This document shows, piece by piece, positions 8,311 through 17,647 of a DNA stretch of 64,000 bases (its first letter is position 1; every line of letters begins with the position of its first letter). The position numbers were made by a program, and so were the translations under genes. Source of the DNA: SG8-4 sp964598225 (GTDB taxonomy: Bacteria; Planctomycetota; Phycisphaerae; Sedimentisphaerales; Anaerobacaceae); the NCBI GenBank assembly GCA_964598225.1, contig CAZRBG010000028.1:4633-68632 (forward strand), read 5' to 3'. The notes below the pieces were generated by a model. That model saw nothing but the letters and a program-made list of their open reading frames with translations, did no database searches and was not told the DNA's origin.

Positions 8311-9261
8311 ATGGCGTTAGTCAATACCAGGAAGATGTTCGAGATGGCCTATAACAACGGCTATTCGATCGGGGCGTTCAATGTCAATAACATGGAAATC
8401 ACGCAGGGAATCATCGAGGCCGTGGCCGAAGAGAAGGCGCCGCTTATCCTGCAGGTATCCAGAGGAGCGCGCGAATACGCGAAAATCAGCTATCTCAAAG
8501 CTATCATAAATGTGGTAGTGGACGAGAACCCGGACATCCCCGTTGCGATAAATCTGGACCACGGAAATTCATTCGAGACCTGCAAGCAGTTCGTAGATGA
8601 CGGTTTCACCTCGGTCATGATTGACGCATCGAGCAAACCGCTCGAAGAAAATATAGCAATAACCAAGGAAGTCGTTGAGTACGCACACGCAAGAGACGTG
8701 GTGGTCGAAGCCGAGCTTGGTCAGTTAGGCGGTATCGAAGAAGACGTCGTTGGCGTATCCGAAGACGACGTCAGTAAGTATCTGGCCGATCCGAACCAGG
8801 TTGAGGAGTTCGTCAAAAAATCGGGCGTCGATTCTCTTGCCGTGGCTATCGGGACCAGCCACGGGGCTTACAAATTCAAGAAGGAGCCGAAACTGGCCTT
8901 CGACGTGATCCAGGAGATCGCGGACAAGCTGCCTGGTTTTCCGCTGGTCATGCACGGATCGAGCAGCGTTCTGAAGGAATATGTCGATTTGATTAACAAA
9001 TACGGCGGCGATTTGCCTAATGCAATGGGCGTGCCGGAGGAATCTGTCAGCAAGGCGTCGAAAATGGCCGTCTGCAAGGTTAACATCGATACGGACCTGA
9101 GACTTGCGCTGACCGCTAAAATCAGAGAAGTATTTGCCGAAAAGCCCGACGAGTTCGACCCGCGTAAGTATCTCGGGCCGGGCAGACAGGCGATTAAAGA
9201 AATGGTTAAACACAAGTTGCATGTACTGGGCTGTGCCGGCAAAGCCGCCGAGTGCCTGTGA
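8311..9261 (+). CDS. fba: fructose-bisphosphate aldolase, class II
   Basis: 316 residues, typical for class IIB aldolases. The catalytic Asp and zinc His are in NLDHG (D83, H84). VEAELGQLGG follows near 133-142, GTSHGAYK near 188-195, MHGSSS near 220 (zinc His) and VNIDTD near 255 for phosphate binding. An AGGAGAG ribosome binding site precedes the ATG. It cleaves fructose-1,6-bisphosphate to dihydroxyacetone phosphate and glyceraldehyde-3-phosphate in the cytoplasm. It is followed by the S41 protease and lysS with short gaps. Confidence 0.95.
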   Translation: MALVNTRKMFEMAYNNGYSIGAFNVNNMEITQGIIEAVAEEKAPLILQVSRGAREYAKISYLKAIINVVVDENPDIPVAINLDHGNSFETCKQFVDDGFTSVMIDASSKPLEENIAITKEVVEYAHARDVVVEAELGQLGGIEEDVVGVSEDDVSKYLADPNQVEEFVKKSGVDSLAVAIGTSHGAYKFKKEPKLAFDVIQEIADKLPGFPLVMHGSSSVLKEYVDLINKYGGDLPNAMGVPEESVSKASKMAVCKVNIDTDLRLALTAKIREVFAEKPDEFDPRKYLGPGRQAIKEMVKHKLHVLGCAGKAAECL

Positions 9262-9291
9262 GAAACTCTGAATTGAGTACGAGATGTAAAA

Positions 9292-11586
9292 ATGAAAGAA
9301 CCAAAACGTAGTTTAATGTGGCTTGCGGTAATTATTCTTTCGGCCGCAGCCTTTACAAGTGAATTACCCGGTTTTATCTCAAGTCCGTTAGCGACCCGGG
9401 CTTCAAAGACATACGCAGGCTCGAGCGCTTCGGTCGGATCCGATGTCGTCGTGAGAGCTTTCGAGTTGATCCACCAGGGTAAGTTCGAAGCTGCCGACGA
9501 TCTGACAAAACGGGCATACGGCGATTCGGAAAGCCAACTGCCTGTAACCGCGCGCCGTCTGGTTCGAATAATAGGCGAATACAAAGACATCAACAAGCGC
9601 CGGAATTCGGCCCGCGAAGAGGCATACGAAGATACGCTTGCCGAGTTGAGCAAGCTCAAAGTCGCAGATGCCAACGACGCAAACGATGTTGACGACGTTA
9701 ATGATTTGACCGAAGCGCTGTCGGTCATCGCCAAGGCCCGAGAGTTCACCGACTCCGAGCAAAAGGCGAAGCTTATGTCCGATCCGTTCGTTAAAGAAAC
9801 CTTACAGGACGCGGTGGACAAGGCGGCCGAGTTCGAGGTCAAAGGCAAATGGCTCGAAGCTTACTCGAACTGCTACTACTGGCTGCAGTCGATAGATCCG
9901 AATAACGAGGGTTACTCGGATTACGCCGAGCAGCTCCTGGACAAGGCGACCCTGGCGATGGCTTTTGAGGACAGTCCTTGTGAGACCAGCGAGGAGCGTT
10001 TCAGCGGGGTCGAAAAAGAGATGTTTAAGCGTTCGGTTGACTTTCTGGATTCGCGATACGTGACCGTTGTAGACTACGACAAAATGGCGGAAGAAGCTCT
10101 CAAGCGATGCCGGCTGCTTTCCGATGTTTTGAGATCTTCCGCTCAGTATGCCGATGCTTCAGAGACCCGTGACGACAACAATCCGTTCGTGCCCGAGGGC
10201 CTGTTGGACAGCCAGAAAGCAGCGGTCTGGTCGGCTACTCTGACCGAACTGGCAAACGAAGCGAAGAAGGCGTCGGAAGAGACGGACGGACTCGGCAGGA
10301 AGGAGTTCTTGCGCATCTTCGAAGCGGTGCTGACACTCAACAAAATGACAATCGACCTGCCTTCGACGGTGCTGATCGCGCAGTTCTCGGAAGCGGCGAT
10401 GTCCGCGTTAGACCCTTACACGGTCATAATCTGGCCCAAGCAAATACAGGATTTCGAACAGATGATGACTAACGAATTCATGGGCATCGGTGTGGAAATA
10501 TCCAAACGCAAGGGGCTTCTAACGGTGTCGAGTCTTCTTCTCGATACCCCGGCCTTCCATTCCGAACTCGATGCCGGCGATATTATAGAAGCTGTCGACG
10601 GACTTGAAACCAAGGATATGTCGCTCAGTTGCGCTGCCAAGAAAATAAAGGGCCGCGCCGGAACCGAGGTCAAACTCAGAGTAAGACGGCCGAGCGAAGA
10701 CAAGACGGCGGAGGACAAAGTCTTCAACGTAACAATAACCAGAGACAGAATCACCGTGCCCACAGTCAGGGGATGGCAGAGAACCAGAGAAGGTAAATGG
10801 CTGCACATGATCGACAAGGAGAGCAAAATCGGCTTCGTCCGGCTAACCAGCTTTTCCTCGGACACTGCCTCGGGGCTCGAACGGGTGCTGGATCAGCTCG
10901 AATCCGAAGGAATGCGCGGATTGATTCTGGATCTCAGATGGAACACCGGAGGACTTCTGGACAGTGCTGTTGACGTTGCGGATAAGTTCATAAAAGACGA
11001 CGGCCTGGTAGTCAAAAGAAAATCTCTCAGGAAACCGGGGCGCGGCGGAGCAGTCCCCTACGACTACGAGATGGCCCACAGCAGGGGAACGCATCCTAAT
11101 TATCCTGTCGTGGTACTGATAAACGGCAGTTCGGCGAGCGCCTCGGAAATTGTCGCCGGCGCTTTGGCCGACAACAGGTATGAAAGAGCAACTCTGGTGG
11201 GCACGAGAACTCACGGCAAAGGAAGCGTGCAGGGAATAACGGGTTATCCCGGAGATAGTGCACAGTTGAAGTATACGATGGCGTACTATCATTTGCCTTC
11301 GGGACAAAGGGTCAAAAGCAAGGATGACGCAAAAGAACAGGGCAGAGAAGACTGGGGTGTAGGACCCGACGTCGAGGTCGAGCTAAGAAGCGACGAACTC
11401 AAGAAGCTCTTCGAGGTCCAGAGAAGCAACGACGTTCTTGTCAGACCCGATCACGACGAGCACGACAAAGCCGTCGAGAAGCATACGATCGAAGAAACCC
11501 TTGAATCCGATCCGCAATTGGCGGTTGGCCTTTTGATCGTTCGCAGCAAATTACTTCACGATCAGGCGCTGGCCCGGCTGAATTGA
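9292..11586 (+). CDS. S41 family C-terminal processing peptidase with PDZ domain
   Basis: 764 residues. An N-terminal hydrophobic segment (about 9-21) would export or anchor it. A long helical region of about 375 residues follows, with an Asp/Asn-rich insert near 125-143 (DANDANDVDDVND). The PDZ domain runs from about 393 to 480 (GIGVEISKRKG, LDAGDIIEAVDG). The protease core has NGSSASASEIVAGAL with catalytic S616 and THGKGSVQ with K643, spaced as in Tsp/CtpA enzymes. These serine-lysine proteases trim periplasmic or envelope proteins. The stop overlaps the TTG start of lysS by four bases. Confidence 0.92.
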   Translation: MKEPKRSLMWLAVIILSAAAFTSELPGFISSPLATRASKTYAGSSASVGSDVVVRAFELIHQGKFEAADDLTKRAYGDSESQLPVTARRLVRIIGEYKDINKRRNSAREEAYEDTLAELSKLKVADANDANDVDDVNDLTEALSVIAKAREFTDSEQKAKLMSDPFVKETLQDAVDKAAEFEVKGKWLEAYSNCYYWLQSIDPNNEGYSDYAEQLLDKATLAMAFEDSPCETSEERFSGVEKEMFKRSVDFLDSRYVTVVDYDKMAEEALKRCRLLSDVLRSSAQYADASETRDDNNPFVPEGLLDSQKAAVWSATLTELANEAKKASEETDGLGRKEFLRIFEAVLTLNKMTIDLPSTVLIAQFSEAAMSALDPYTVIIWPKQIQDFEQMMTNEFMGIGVEISKRKGLLTVSSLLLDTPAFHSELDAGDIIEAVDGLETKDMSLSCAAKKIKGRAGTEVKLRVRRPSEDKTAEDKVFNVTITRDRITVPTVRGWQRTREGKWLHMIDKESKIGFVRLTSFSSDTASGLERVLDQLESEGMRGLILDLRWNTGGLLDSAVDVADKFIKDDGLVVKRKSLRKPGRGGAVPYDYEMAHSRGTHPNYPVVVLINGSSASASEIVAGALADNRYERATLVGTRTHGKGSVQGITGYPGDSAQLKYTMAYYHLPSGQRVKSKDDAKEQGREDWGVGPDVEVELRSDELKKLFEVQRSNDVLVRPDHDEHDKAVEKHTIEETLESDPQLAVGLLIVRSKLLHDQALARLN

Positions 11587-13085
11587 CTGACTCGCTCGAC
11601 GACAATCGATCAGATATTTACAGGTGTATTGATTTGACAAATGCAGACGACCTGAGCAAATTTGAACGTCAGAGGCTTGAGAAGCTGTCCCGGATCAAGG
11701 AATTGGGTATCGAGCCCTACGGAAACAAGTACGAAGGGGCCGAACCGGCTGAAAAGATCAAAAAGAGGTTCGATGAGGATGACGACACACAGCGGGCCAA
11801 TTGTGCCGGCAGGATCGTGCTGCTCAGGGACATCGGCAAGCTGATCTTCATCACACTGCGAGACCTCAGCGGAACCGTCCAGGTCGGTCTCAGCAAGAAG
11901 CTGCTAAGCGAACAATGGGAGCTGGCCAAGCTGATCGAACTCGGCGATACGATAGGCGCCGCCGGTCAGTTGGGAAAGACCAGAACCGGTGAAATCACGA
12001 TTTGGGCCGATGAGCTGACGCTGTTGAGTAAATGCCTGCTGCCTCCTCCGGAGAAATTTCACGGCCTGGCGGACGTCGATCAGCGTTACAGGCAGAGATA
12101 CGTCGATCTATGGGCCAACCCGGAGGTGATGGAGCGATTCAAGACGCGAAGTGCAATAATAACCACGATTCGCGAGCACCTGACGTCGAAAGGCTTTCTC
12201 GAAGTTGAGACGCCGATGATGCAGACTATCGCCGGCGGAGCCGCGGCCAAACCTTTCGTCACACACCACAACAGCCTGGATATGGACCTGTTTCTGCGAA
12301 TTTCGCCCGAGTTGTTCCTCAAAAGGGTGCTCGTCGGAGGAATGGAGAGGATTTTCGAGATAAATCGGAACTTCCGCAACGAAGGATTGAGCAGACGGCA
12401 TAATCCCGAATTCACAATGATTGAAATATATCAGGCGTACGCCGACTATAATGTTATGATGGACTTGACCGAAGAGCTTGTTTCGCTCTGTGTGGAAAAA
12501 CACTGCGGCGACAGCAAGGTTGCATTCGGCGATCTGGAAATAGATTTTACGAGACCCTGGAGACGGGCCGCCTATGCCGATCTTTTGAAAGAACACGCCG
12601 GCTGCGACATCGACGATATGGCCGCCGTCAGAGAAAAAGCGAAAAAGCTCGATATCGACGAATCTGAAATGGATGATGCCGTAGTCATCAATGAGGTTTT
12701 TGAGGCCACGGTCGAGGAAAACCTGATCGCTCCGACTTTCGTGATCGATTACCCCGCGGCGCTGTGCCCGCTGGCCAGGCGCAAAGCGGACAATCCCAAT
12801 CTCGCGGCGAGATTCGAGCTGCTCGTCGCCGGAATGGAACTGGCCAATGCATATACCGAGCTTAACGATCCGGCTCAGCAACACGAAAATTTCCTCCATC
12901 AACTTAGCGGCGAAGAAGAATCGCTCACGAAGATGGACGACGACTATATAACCGCGCTGAAGTACGGCATGCCGCCGGCCGGTGGACTCGGAATCGGAAT
13001 CGACAGGCTGATAATGGTGCTGACCAATGCGCCGACTATTCGCGACGTTGTTTTGTTCCCGCTGCTGAGACCGGCAAAAAGTTGA
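11583..13085 (+). CDS. lysS: lysyl-tRNA synthetase, class II
   Basis: 500 residues. The N-terminal OB fold that binds the anticodon spans roughly 55-160. The class II catalytic domain carries motif 2 around 262-275 (FRNEGLSRRHNPEFTM) and motif 3 around 467-475 (GIGIDRLIM). No ATG is available at the N-terminus, so the start is probably the TTG overlapping the preceding stop as TTGA, or another weak codon shortly after. The protein charges tRNA-Lys. Co-translation with the S41 protease is likely from the overlap. Confidence 0.93.
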   Translation: MTDSLDDNRSDIYRCIDLTNADDLSKFERQRLEKLSRIKELGIEPYGNKYEGAEPAEKIKKRFDEDDDTQRANCAGRIVLLRDIGKLIFITLRDLSGTVQVGLSKKLLSEQWELAKLIELGDTIGAAGQLGKTRTGEITIWADELTLLSKCLLPPPEKFHGLADVDQRYRQRYVDLWANPEVMERFKTRSAIITTIREHLTSKGFLEVETPMMQTIAGGAAAKPFVTHHNSLDMDLFLRISPELFLKRVLVGGMERIFEINRNFRNEGLSRRHNPEFTMIEIYQAYADYNVMMDLTEELVSLCVEKHCGDSKVAFGDLEIDFTRPWRRAAYADLLKEHAGCDIDDMAAVREKAKKLDIDESEMDDAVVINEVFEATVEENLIAPTFVIDYPAALCPLARRKADNPNLAARFELLVAGMELANAYTELNDPAQQHENFLHQLSGEEESLTKMDDDYITALKYGMPPAGGLGIGIDRLIMVLTNAPTIRDVVLFPLLRPAKS

Positions 13086-13145
13086 GAGGCCCATCCGGGT
13101 TGGTGCTCGGCGGCGGTATTGTGTCAAAGCTCAAGTAAGTGAATC

Positions 13146-13230
13146 GTCATTGCGAGGAGCGCAGCGACGAAGCAATCTCAGCCGTTCGGTTGCGTAACAG
13201 TTGAGATTGCTTCGCTTCGCTCGCAATGAC
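13146..13230. repeat. REP/MITE-like palindromic repeat (GTCATTGCGAG type)
   Basis: An imperfect inverted repeat. The left arm (13146-13180) starts GTCATTGCGAG and ends GAAGCAATCTCA; the right arm (13202-13230) is its complement, TGAGATTGC..CTCGCAATGAC. The loop is about 21 bases. It fills most of the gap between lysS and the first FtsX-type permease and could form a long hairpin in RNA. It codes for nothing. Confidence 0.8.
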
Positions 13231-13271
13231 ATCCGTGTGTTCTTTCTTGGTAACGACAGAGTTGTGAAACA

Positions 13272-14594
13272 ATGCTGAAACTATTTTTGTGTTTACGTTA
13301 TTTACGCAAGAAGAAGATCGTTTTCTTGAGCATCGCGGCGGTCGCTCTTTCGGTGTCTTTGCTGATAGTCGTGGCGAGCCTTTTCAGCGGTTTTATCAAA
13401 GCGGTCGAGCATGCGGCGGTTGAAGCGCTGGGTGATGTCGTTCTCAGCCCTCCCCTCGAAGTCGCGAAATATCCCGTGCTGATCGAGAATCTCGAAAAAA
13501 CTCAGGCCGTCGAAGCGGCTACGCCATCTCTACGGGCGCCCGGCCTGCTCAGGCTCGACAAAGGTATCGTACGCCCCGTCCAGGTCTGGGGGATCGAGCC
13601 GGCCGGGCGCGACAGAGTAACGGGCCTTAAGAAAACTCTGCTCAGACAGAAAGACTCACCTGCAGAGCCGTCTTTTGATGTCCCCGGCGATCCGGGCAAA
13701 ACGGGCGGTTTTTTGGGCATCGCCGTACTGGGCGAACCCGACGAACAGACAGACGAGTACGACATGGAAGCCGTTAAGAATATGATCGGCGAGCAGGTCG
13801 TGCTCACTACCGGCACGGCGTCGAGCTCGGAAATCAATAGAAGACTTTTGCCGTTTTCGATTGCCGATATTATTGAGACGGGAGTCTATCAGTTCGACAA
13901 GGCCAACATGTACCTGCCGATAGAAGAGCTGCAAAGGAGACTGTATCCGGAAGCGGAATTCCCTCTTGCAGCCCAGGTTCATATCAGACTTGCCGAAAAC
14001 ACGGATAACAACGTCGCGGTCGCAGTGATCGAAGGAGTTTGGCGCAATTTCGTCGAAGACGAACTCAACGGCGACCCGATAATGATACACCGAACAGCGA
14101 TCATGACATCCAAAGAGCTGCAAAGACCTTTTATAGCCGCGTATCAGAAACAAATGGGAATCCTCCTGGTCATTTTCGGTGTCATAAGTCTCGGCGTCGT
14201 CCTGCTGGTCTTCTGCATTTTCTACATGATCGTCAGGATTAAGCAAAAGGACGTCGCTATCATCAGAAGCTGCGGGATGTCTCGCATGTCTGCGGCTCTG
14301 CTCTTTGTCGATTTCGGCCTTTGCGTGGGCGTTATCGGCTCGGTGATTGGAGCGGCCCTGGGCTGGATTATTACCGTGAACATCAACACAGTCGAGGAAT
14401 GGATTCGCATTATCTTCGGATTAAAGCTGTGGAAGAGCAGCGTGTATTTGTTCAGCAGGATACCCAGCGAGGTTGACTGGGCCTGGGCCTTGCTGTTTAT
14501 GGCGGTGGCAACCGTAGCGGCGGCAATAGGAACCCTGATCCCCGCCGTTGTGGCGGCTGCAACGAAACCCGTGAATATCCTTCAATACGAATAA
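13272..14594 (+). CDS. ABC transporter permease, FtsX/LolC-E type
   Basis: 440 residues with the MacB/LolE layout. One membrane helix lies near the N-terminus (about 17-37), then a periplasmic domain of some 250 residues, then three C-terminal helices (about 295-320, 345-370 and 405-432). The cytoplasmic loop 'IKQKDVAIIRSCGMS' matches the FtsX-domain motif in which the coupling helix contacts the ATPase. It is followed after 14 bases by a second permease of the same type and then by the ATPase. The trio probably forms a lipoprotein-release or macrolide-type exporter in the inner membrane. Confidence 0.85.
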   Translation: MLKLFLCLRYLRKKKIVFLSIAAVALSVSLLIVVASLFSGFIKAVEHAAVEALGDVVLSPPLEVAKYPVLIENLEKTQAVEAATPSLRAPGLLRLDKGIVRPVQVWGIEPAGRDRVTGLKKTLLRQKDSPAEPSFDVPGDPGKTGGFLGIAVLGEPDEQTDEYDMEAVKNMIGEQVVLTTGTASSSEINRRLLPFSIADIIETGVYQFDKANMYLPIEELQRRLYPEAEFPLAAQVHIRLAENTDNNVAVAVIEGVWRNFVEDELNGDPIMIHRTAIMTSKELQRPFIAAYQKQMGILLVIFGVISLGVVLLVFCIFYMIVRIKQKDVAIIRSCGMSRMSAALLFVDFGLCVGVIGSVIGAALGWIITVNINTVEEWIRIIFGLKLWKSSVYLFSRIPSEVDWAWALLFMAVATVAAAIGTLIPAVVAAATKPVNILQYE

Positions 14595-14608
14595 GCAGTC
14601 TTGCGAAA

Positions 14609-15955
14609 ATGTATAAGATCACTCTTGCAATAAGATACCTGCTGAAGCGCCGAATAACGTATTTCGCCATACTGGCGGTTGCGTTGTGCGTCTTCATCGT
14701 CCTGGTCGTAATGACAGTGATGGCGGGTTTGGTAACTGATTTCAAGCAGAAAAATCATCTTTTTACCGGCGATTGTGTAGTCAGCACCGAATCGCTGGTT
14801 GGTTTCACTTACTACGAAGATTTCGTCGAAATGCTCGAAGAGAAGGATTTTGTCCGGGCGGTCTCGCCGGCGGTAAAGAGCTATGCGCTGGTTGGCCGCA
14901 AGGGATCTAACAGAAGGGAGGTTGTAGAGATACTGGGCATCGATCCGGCCTTACATAGCAAGGTAACCGGTTTCGAGGAAACTCTGGAATACCACGAACA
15001 AGACGCTGCCAGAGCCTTCAAGCCCGCTCACGATCCGAATCTGCCCGGGATTGTCTTCGGGATCGACCTGCTGTACAGGCGGGACGTTCACGGCAATTAC
15101 ACGCACGTATCCGCTCCGAGCCGAATGAGCTATTCTGTTAGTTGTTTTCCGCTGACTCCGCGGGGCGCTCAGCCCGGCTCCGGAATGAAGATGGTCGAGA
15201 CGAAGACTTTCTATTTCAGCGATAAATCGCATAGCGGACTGGCCAGAGTGGACGGAGAAGTGGCCTACCTGCCGCTCGAATGGGCCCAGATTCTATGCGG
15301 CATGACTAATCCGAATCGGATCAGCGCCATCCATATAAAGTTCCACCCGGACGTCAAAGTGCAGGCCGGATGCGACAAGGTCGCCGCTCTTTGGGACAGC
15401 TTCAAACAGGAGAAAGCCGACGAAAGCAAGGCATACCTGTTGGAGCCGGTGGCGGTCAGGAGCTGGAAGGATTACCGCCGATCATCCATAGCACCAATGG
15501 AGAAAGAACAAACCCTGATGACGGTCATGTTCGGCTTTGTCGGAATTACCACTGTATTCATCGTCTTTGTCGTCTCTTACATGATTATCAGCCACAAGAC
15601 CAAGGACATAGGAATATTGAAAAGCATAGGCGCTTCCAACTGCGATATCATCCAGTTATTTTCGGGATTCGGCTTTCTTGTGGGGGTGTTGGGCTCGGGT
15701 ATCGGCCTGCTCGCGGGTTGGTTGTTCCTGGAAAAGATAAATGAATTAGAAGACTGGCTCTTCGAGCATTTTACGTGGCAGCTCTGGGACAGGACGATAT
15801 ATGCTATAGGCGATATTCCGAGCCGGATAGAACCTAAAGTCGTGATAACGATCTTCGTTTCGGCTATTATCGCATGTTTGATCGGAGTGCTTGTGCCGAG
15901 CCGGCAGGCGGCCAGGCAAAAACCCGTTGAGACTCTGCAGGTGAACCAATTGTGA
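14609..15955 (+). CDS. ABC transporter permease, FtsX/LolC-E type (second subunit)
   Basis: 448 residues, same four-helix plan as the upstream permease. An N-terminal helix is near 17-38. A large periplasmic domain contains aromatic-rich stretches. The FtsX motif 'ISHKTKDIGILKSIGASN' is near 330, with two more helices to the C-terminus. It ends in 'PSRQAARQKPVETLQ', the usual closing segment of these permeases. Its stop overlaps the GTG of the ATPase gene (GTGA). Two different permeases plus one ATPase is the LolCDE arrangement, but function as Lol is inference. Confidence 0.85.
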   Translation: MYKITLAIRYLLKRRITYFAILAVALCVFIVLVVMTVMAGLVTDFKQKNHLFTGDCVVSTESLVGFTYYEDFVEMLEEKDFVRAVSPAVKSYALVGRKGSNRREVVEILGIDPALHSKVTGFEETLEYHEQDAARAFKPAHDPNLPGIVFGIDLLYRRDVHGNYTHVSAPSRMSYSVSCFPLTPRGAQPGSGMKMVETKTFYFSDKSHSGLARVDGEVAYLPLEWAQILCGMTNPNRISAIHIKFHPDVKVQAGCDKVAALWDSFKQEKADESKAYLLEPVAVRSWKDYRRSSIAPMEKEQTLMTVMFGFVGITTVFIVFVVSYMIISHKTKDIGILKSIGASNCDIIQLFSGFGFLVGVLGSGIGLLAGWLFLEKINELEDWLFEHFTWQLWDRTIYAIGDIPSRIEPKVVITIFVSAIIACLIGVLVPSRQAARQKPVETLQVNQL

Positions 15956-16662
15956 ATGAGCGAACAAATCGAAATGATTTCATACTAAAGGTCGAAGACC
16001 TCTATAAGTCGTATCACATGGGCGCAACCGAAGTCAAGGTGCTCAAAGGCGTCGACCTCTCGGTGTCCAAAGGCGAGTTTGTCGCGATCATCGGCGCCTC
16101 CGGAAGCGGCAAGAGCACGCTGCTCCATATCTTAGGCGCGCTGGACAGACCCGACAAAGGGACGGTAAGGTTCGAGAAACGTGATATGAGACGATTCGGC
16201 GCCGGCGAGCTAAACAAGTTTCGAAATAATGCGGTGGGTTTCGTGTTTCAATTCTATCATCTGCTCGACGAGCTGAGCGTGCTTGAGAACGTCTATTTAC
16301 CCGCCATGACGGGTAAAAGCATAGCCGGCTGGTTTTCATGTCGAAAAGAGGCCAAGAACAGAGCGGCGGAATTGCTCGCCCAGCTCGGCCTGGCCGAAAG
16401 AGCAAAGCATAAGCCCTATCAACTTTCCGGAGGAGAAAGACAGAGGGTGGCTATCGGCAGAGCACTGATGAACGAACCGAGACTGCTTTTGGCCGACGAG
16501 CCCACAGGAAACCTTGACTCGGCGACGGGAAATGGTATTTTAGACGTTCTCGAAAAACTAAACGAGGCCGGCCAGACGATTGTCATGGTGACCCACGACG
16601 AGGGAATCGCCGACAGGGCCGGACGTACTGTAACATTGGCCGATGGCAGGATAGCGCATTGA
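15952..16662 (+). CDS. ABC transporter ATP-binding protein, LolD/MacB type
   Basis: 236 residues. Walker A is GASGSGKST at 48-56, the Q-loop is FVFQFYHLLDELS near 97, the signature is LSGGERQRVAIGRAL near 158, and Walker B is LLLADEPTGNLDS near 181, followed by the H-loop VMVTHD. EPTGNLDS and the Q-loop wording are typical of the LolD/MacB/FtsE subfamily. It starts with GTG overlapping the previous stop and energises the two upstream permeases. Confidence 0.93.
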   Translation: MNERTNRNDFILKVEDLYKSYHMGATEVKVLKGVDLSVSKGEFVAIIGASGSGKSTLLHILGALDRPDKGTVRFEKRDMRRFGAGELNKFRNNAVGFVFQFYHLLDELSVLENVYLPAMTGKSIAGWFSCRKEAKNRAAELLAQLGLAERAKHKPYQLSGGERQRVAIGRALMNEPRLLLADEPTGNLDSATGNGILDVLEKLNEAGQTIVMVTHDEGIADRAGRTVTLADGRIAH

Positions 16663-16710
16663 AAACCGCATTCTTTTTACGAATGAATAACGCTGCAAAA
16701 GGATTCTTCT

Positions 16711-17580
16711 ATGGCACCAAAGATCTGGCTCAACGGTCAAATCGTTGACCCCGAAGACGCAAAAATAACGGTATTCGACCACGGCCTGCTCTACGGCGAC
16801 GGAGTTTTCGAGGGTATTCGCGTCTACGGCGGCAGAGTCTTCGAGCTTGAAGCCCACCTCGACAGACTCTACGAGTCCGCCAAGGCCATCCGTCTTGAGA
16901 TAACTACGGGCAAGGCCGAACTCAGCAGCGCGGTAACCGAGACGGTGGCGGCCGGCGAAATAGCCGACGGCTACGTCCGGCTTCTCGTCACTCGTGGCGT
17001 CGGCACACTGGGGCTCAATCCGTTTGTCTGCCGGGAAAGCAGCATCATCATTATCGCCGACAGCATTCAGCTTTATCCTGAGGAACTTTACGAAAAGGGA
17101 ATGAAAGTTGTCAGCGCCAATACGGTTCGCAATCATCCGCTGGCGATCCCGCCACAGGCGAAAACCCTCAATTATCTTAATAATATACTGGCCAAGATCG
17201 AGGCTCTGGACAGCGGCGTGCCGGAAGTGATAATGTACAATCACGAAGGATTCGTCGCCGAGGCCAGCGGCGACAACGTGCTGATAGTAAAAAACGGCAT
17301 AATCCACGCCCCGCCGGCCGAAGCGGGCGCACTGCCGGGAATAACCAGAGGAATAATCATCAAGCTGGCCCGGCAGGAGAACATTCCGGTGGTGGAGAAA
17401 AATCTGACAAGATTTGACTTGTATGTCGCCGATGAGTTCTTTCTGACCGGCACGGCCGCAGAGATCATCGGTATTGTTGAGATCGACAAGAGAATCATCG
17501 GAGAAGGCAGACCCGGGCCGGTCACAAACCTGCTGAGAAAGAAATTCTTCGAATACGCCCACGGAAAGGAGAAAGATTGA
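16711..17580 (+). CDS. ilvE: branched-chain amino acid aminotransferase (class IV PLP enzyme)
   Basis: 289 residues, fold type IV. The N-terminus DHGLLYGDGVFEGIR at 23-37 is characteristic. RGVGTLGLNP at 95-104 favours the IlvE group over D-amino-acid aminotransferase. The PLP lysine is K151 in QAKTLNYLNN, and EASGDN at 184-189 gives the PLP-binding Glu. It transfers the amino group between glutamate and branched-chain 2-oxo acids in the cytoplasm. D-amino-acid transaminase or aminodeoxychorismate lyase are less likely alternatives. Confidence 0.87.
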   Translation: MAPKIWLNGQIVDPEDAKITVFDHGLLYGDGVFEGIRVYGGRVFELEAHLDRLYESAKAIRLEITTGKAELSSAVTETVAAGEIADGYVRLLVTRGVGTLGLNPFVCRESSIIIIADSIQLYPEELYEKGMKVVSANTVRNHPLAIPPQAKTLNYLNNILAKIEALDSGVPEVIMYNHEGFVAEASGDNVLIVKNGIIHAPPAEAGALPGITRGIIIKLARQENIPVVEKNLTRFDLYVADEFFLTGTAAEIIGIVEIDKRIIGEGRPGPVTNLLRKKFFEYAHGKEKD

Positions 17581-17623
17581 CTATTGAATATTGTCTGACG
17601 GTTTGCCAACGCTCAATAGTCAA
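17577..17623. repeat. inverted repeat TTGACTATTGA / TCAATAGTCAA
   Basis: Perfect 11-base arms (17577-17587 and 17613-17623) with a 25-base loop. The left arm includes the ilvE stop codon. A related repeat lies directly after the L,D-transpeptidase gene at 24337-24410. There is no T-tract typical of an intrinsic terminator. Confidence 0.7.
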
Positions 17624-17647
17624 TATTAACAGTCAATTCGTATAATC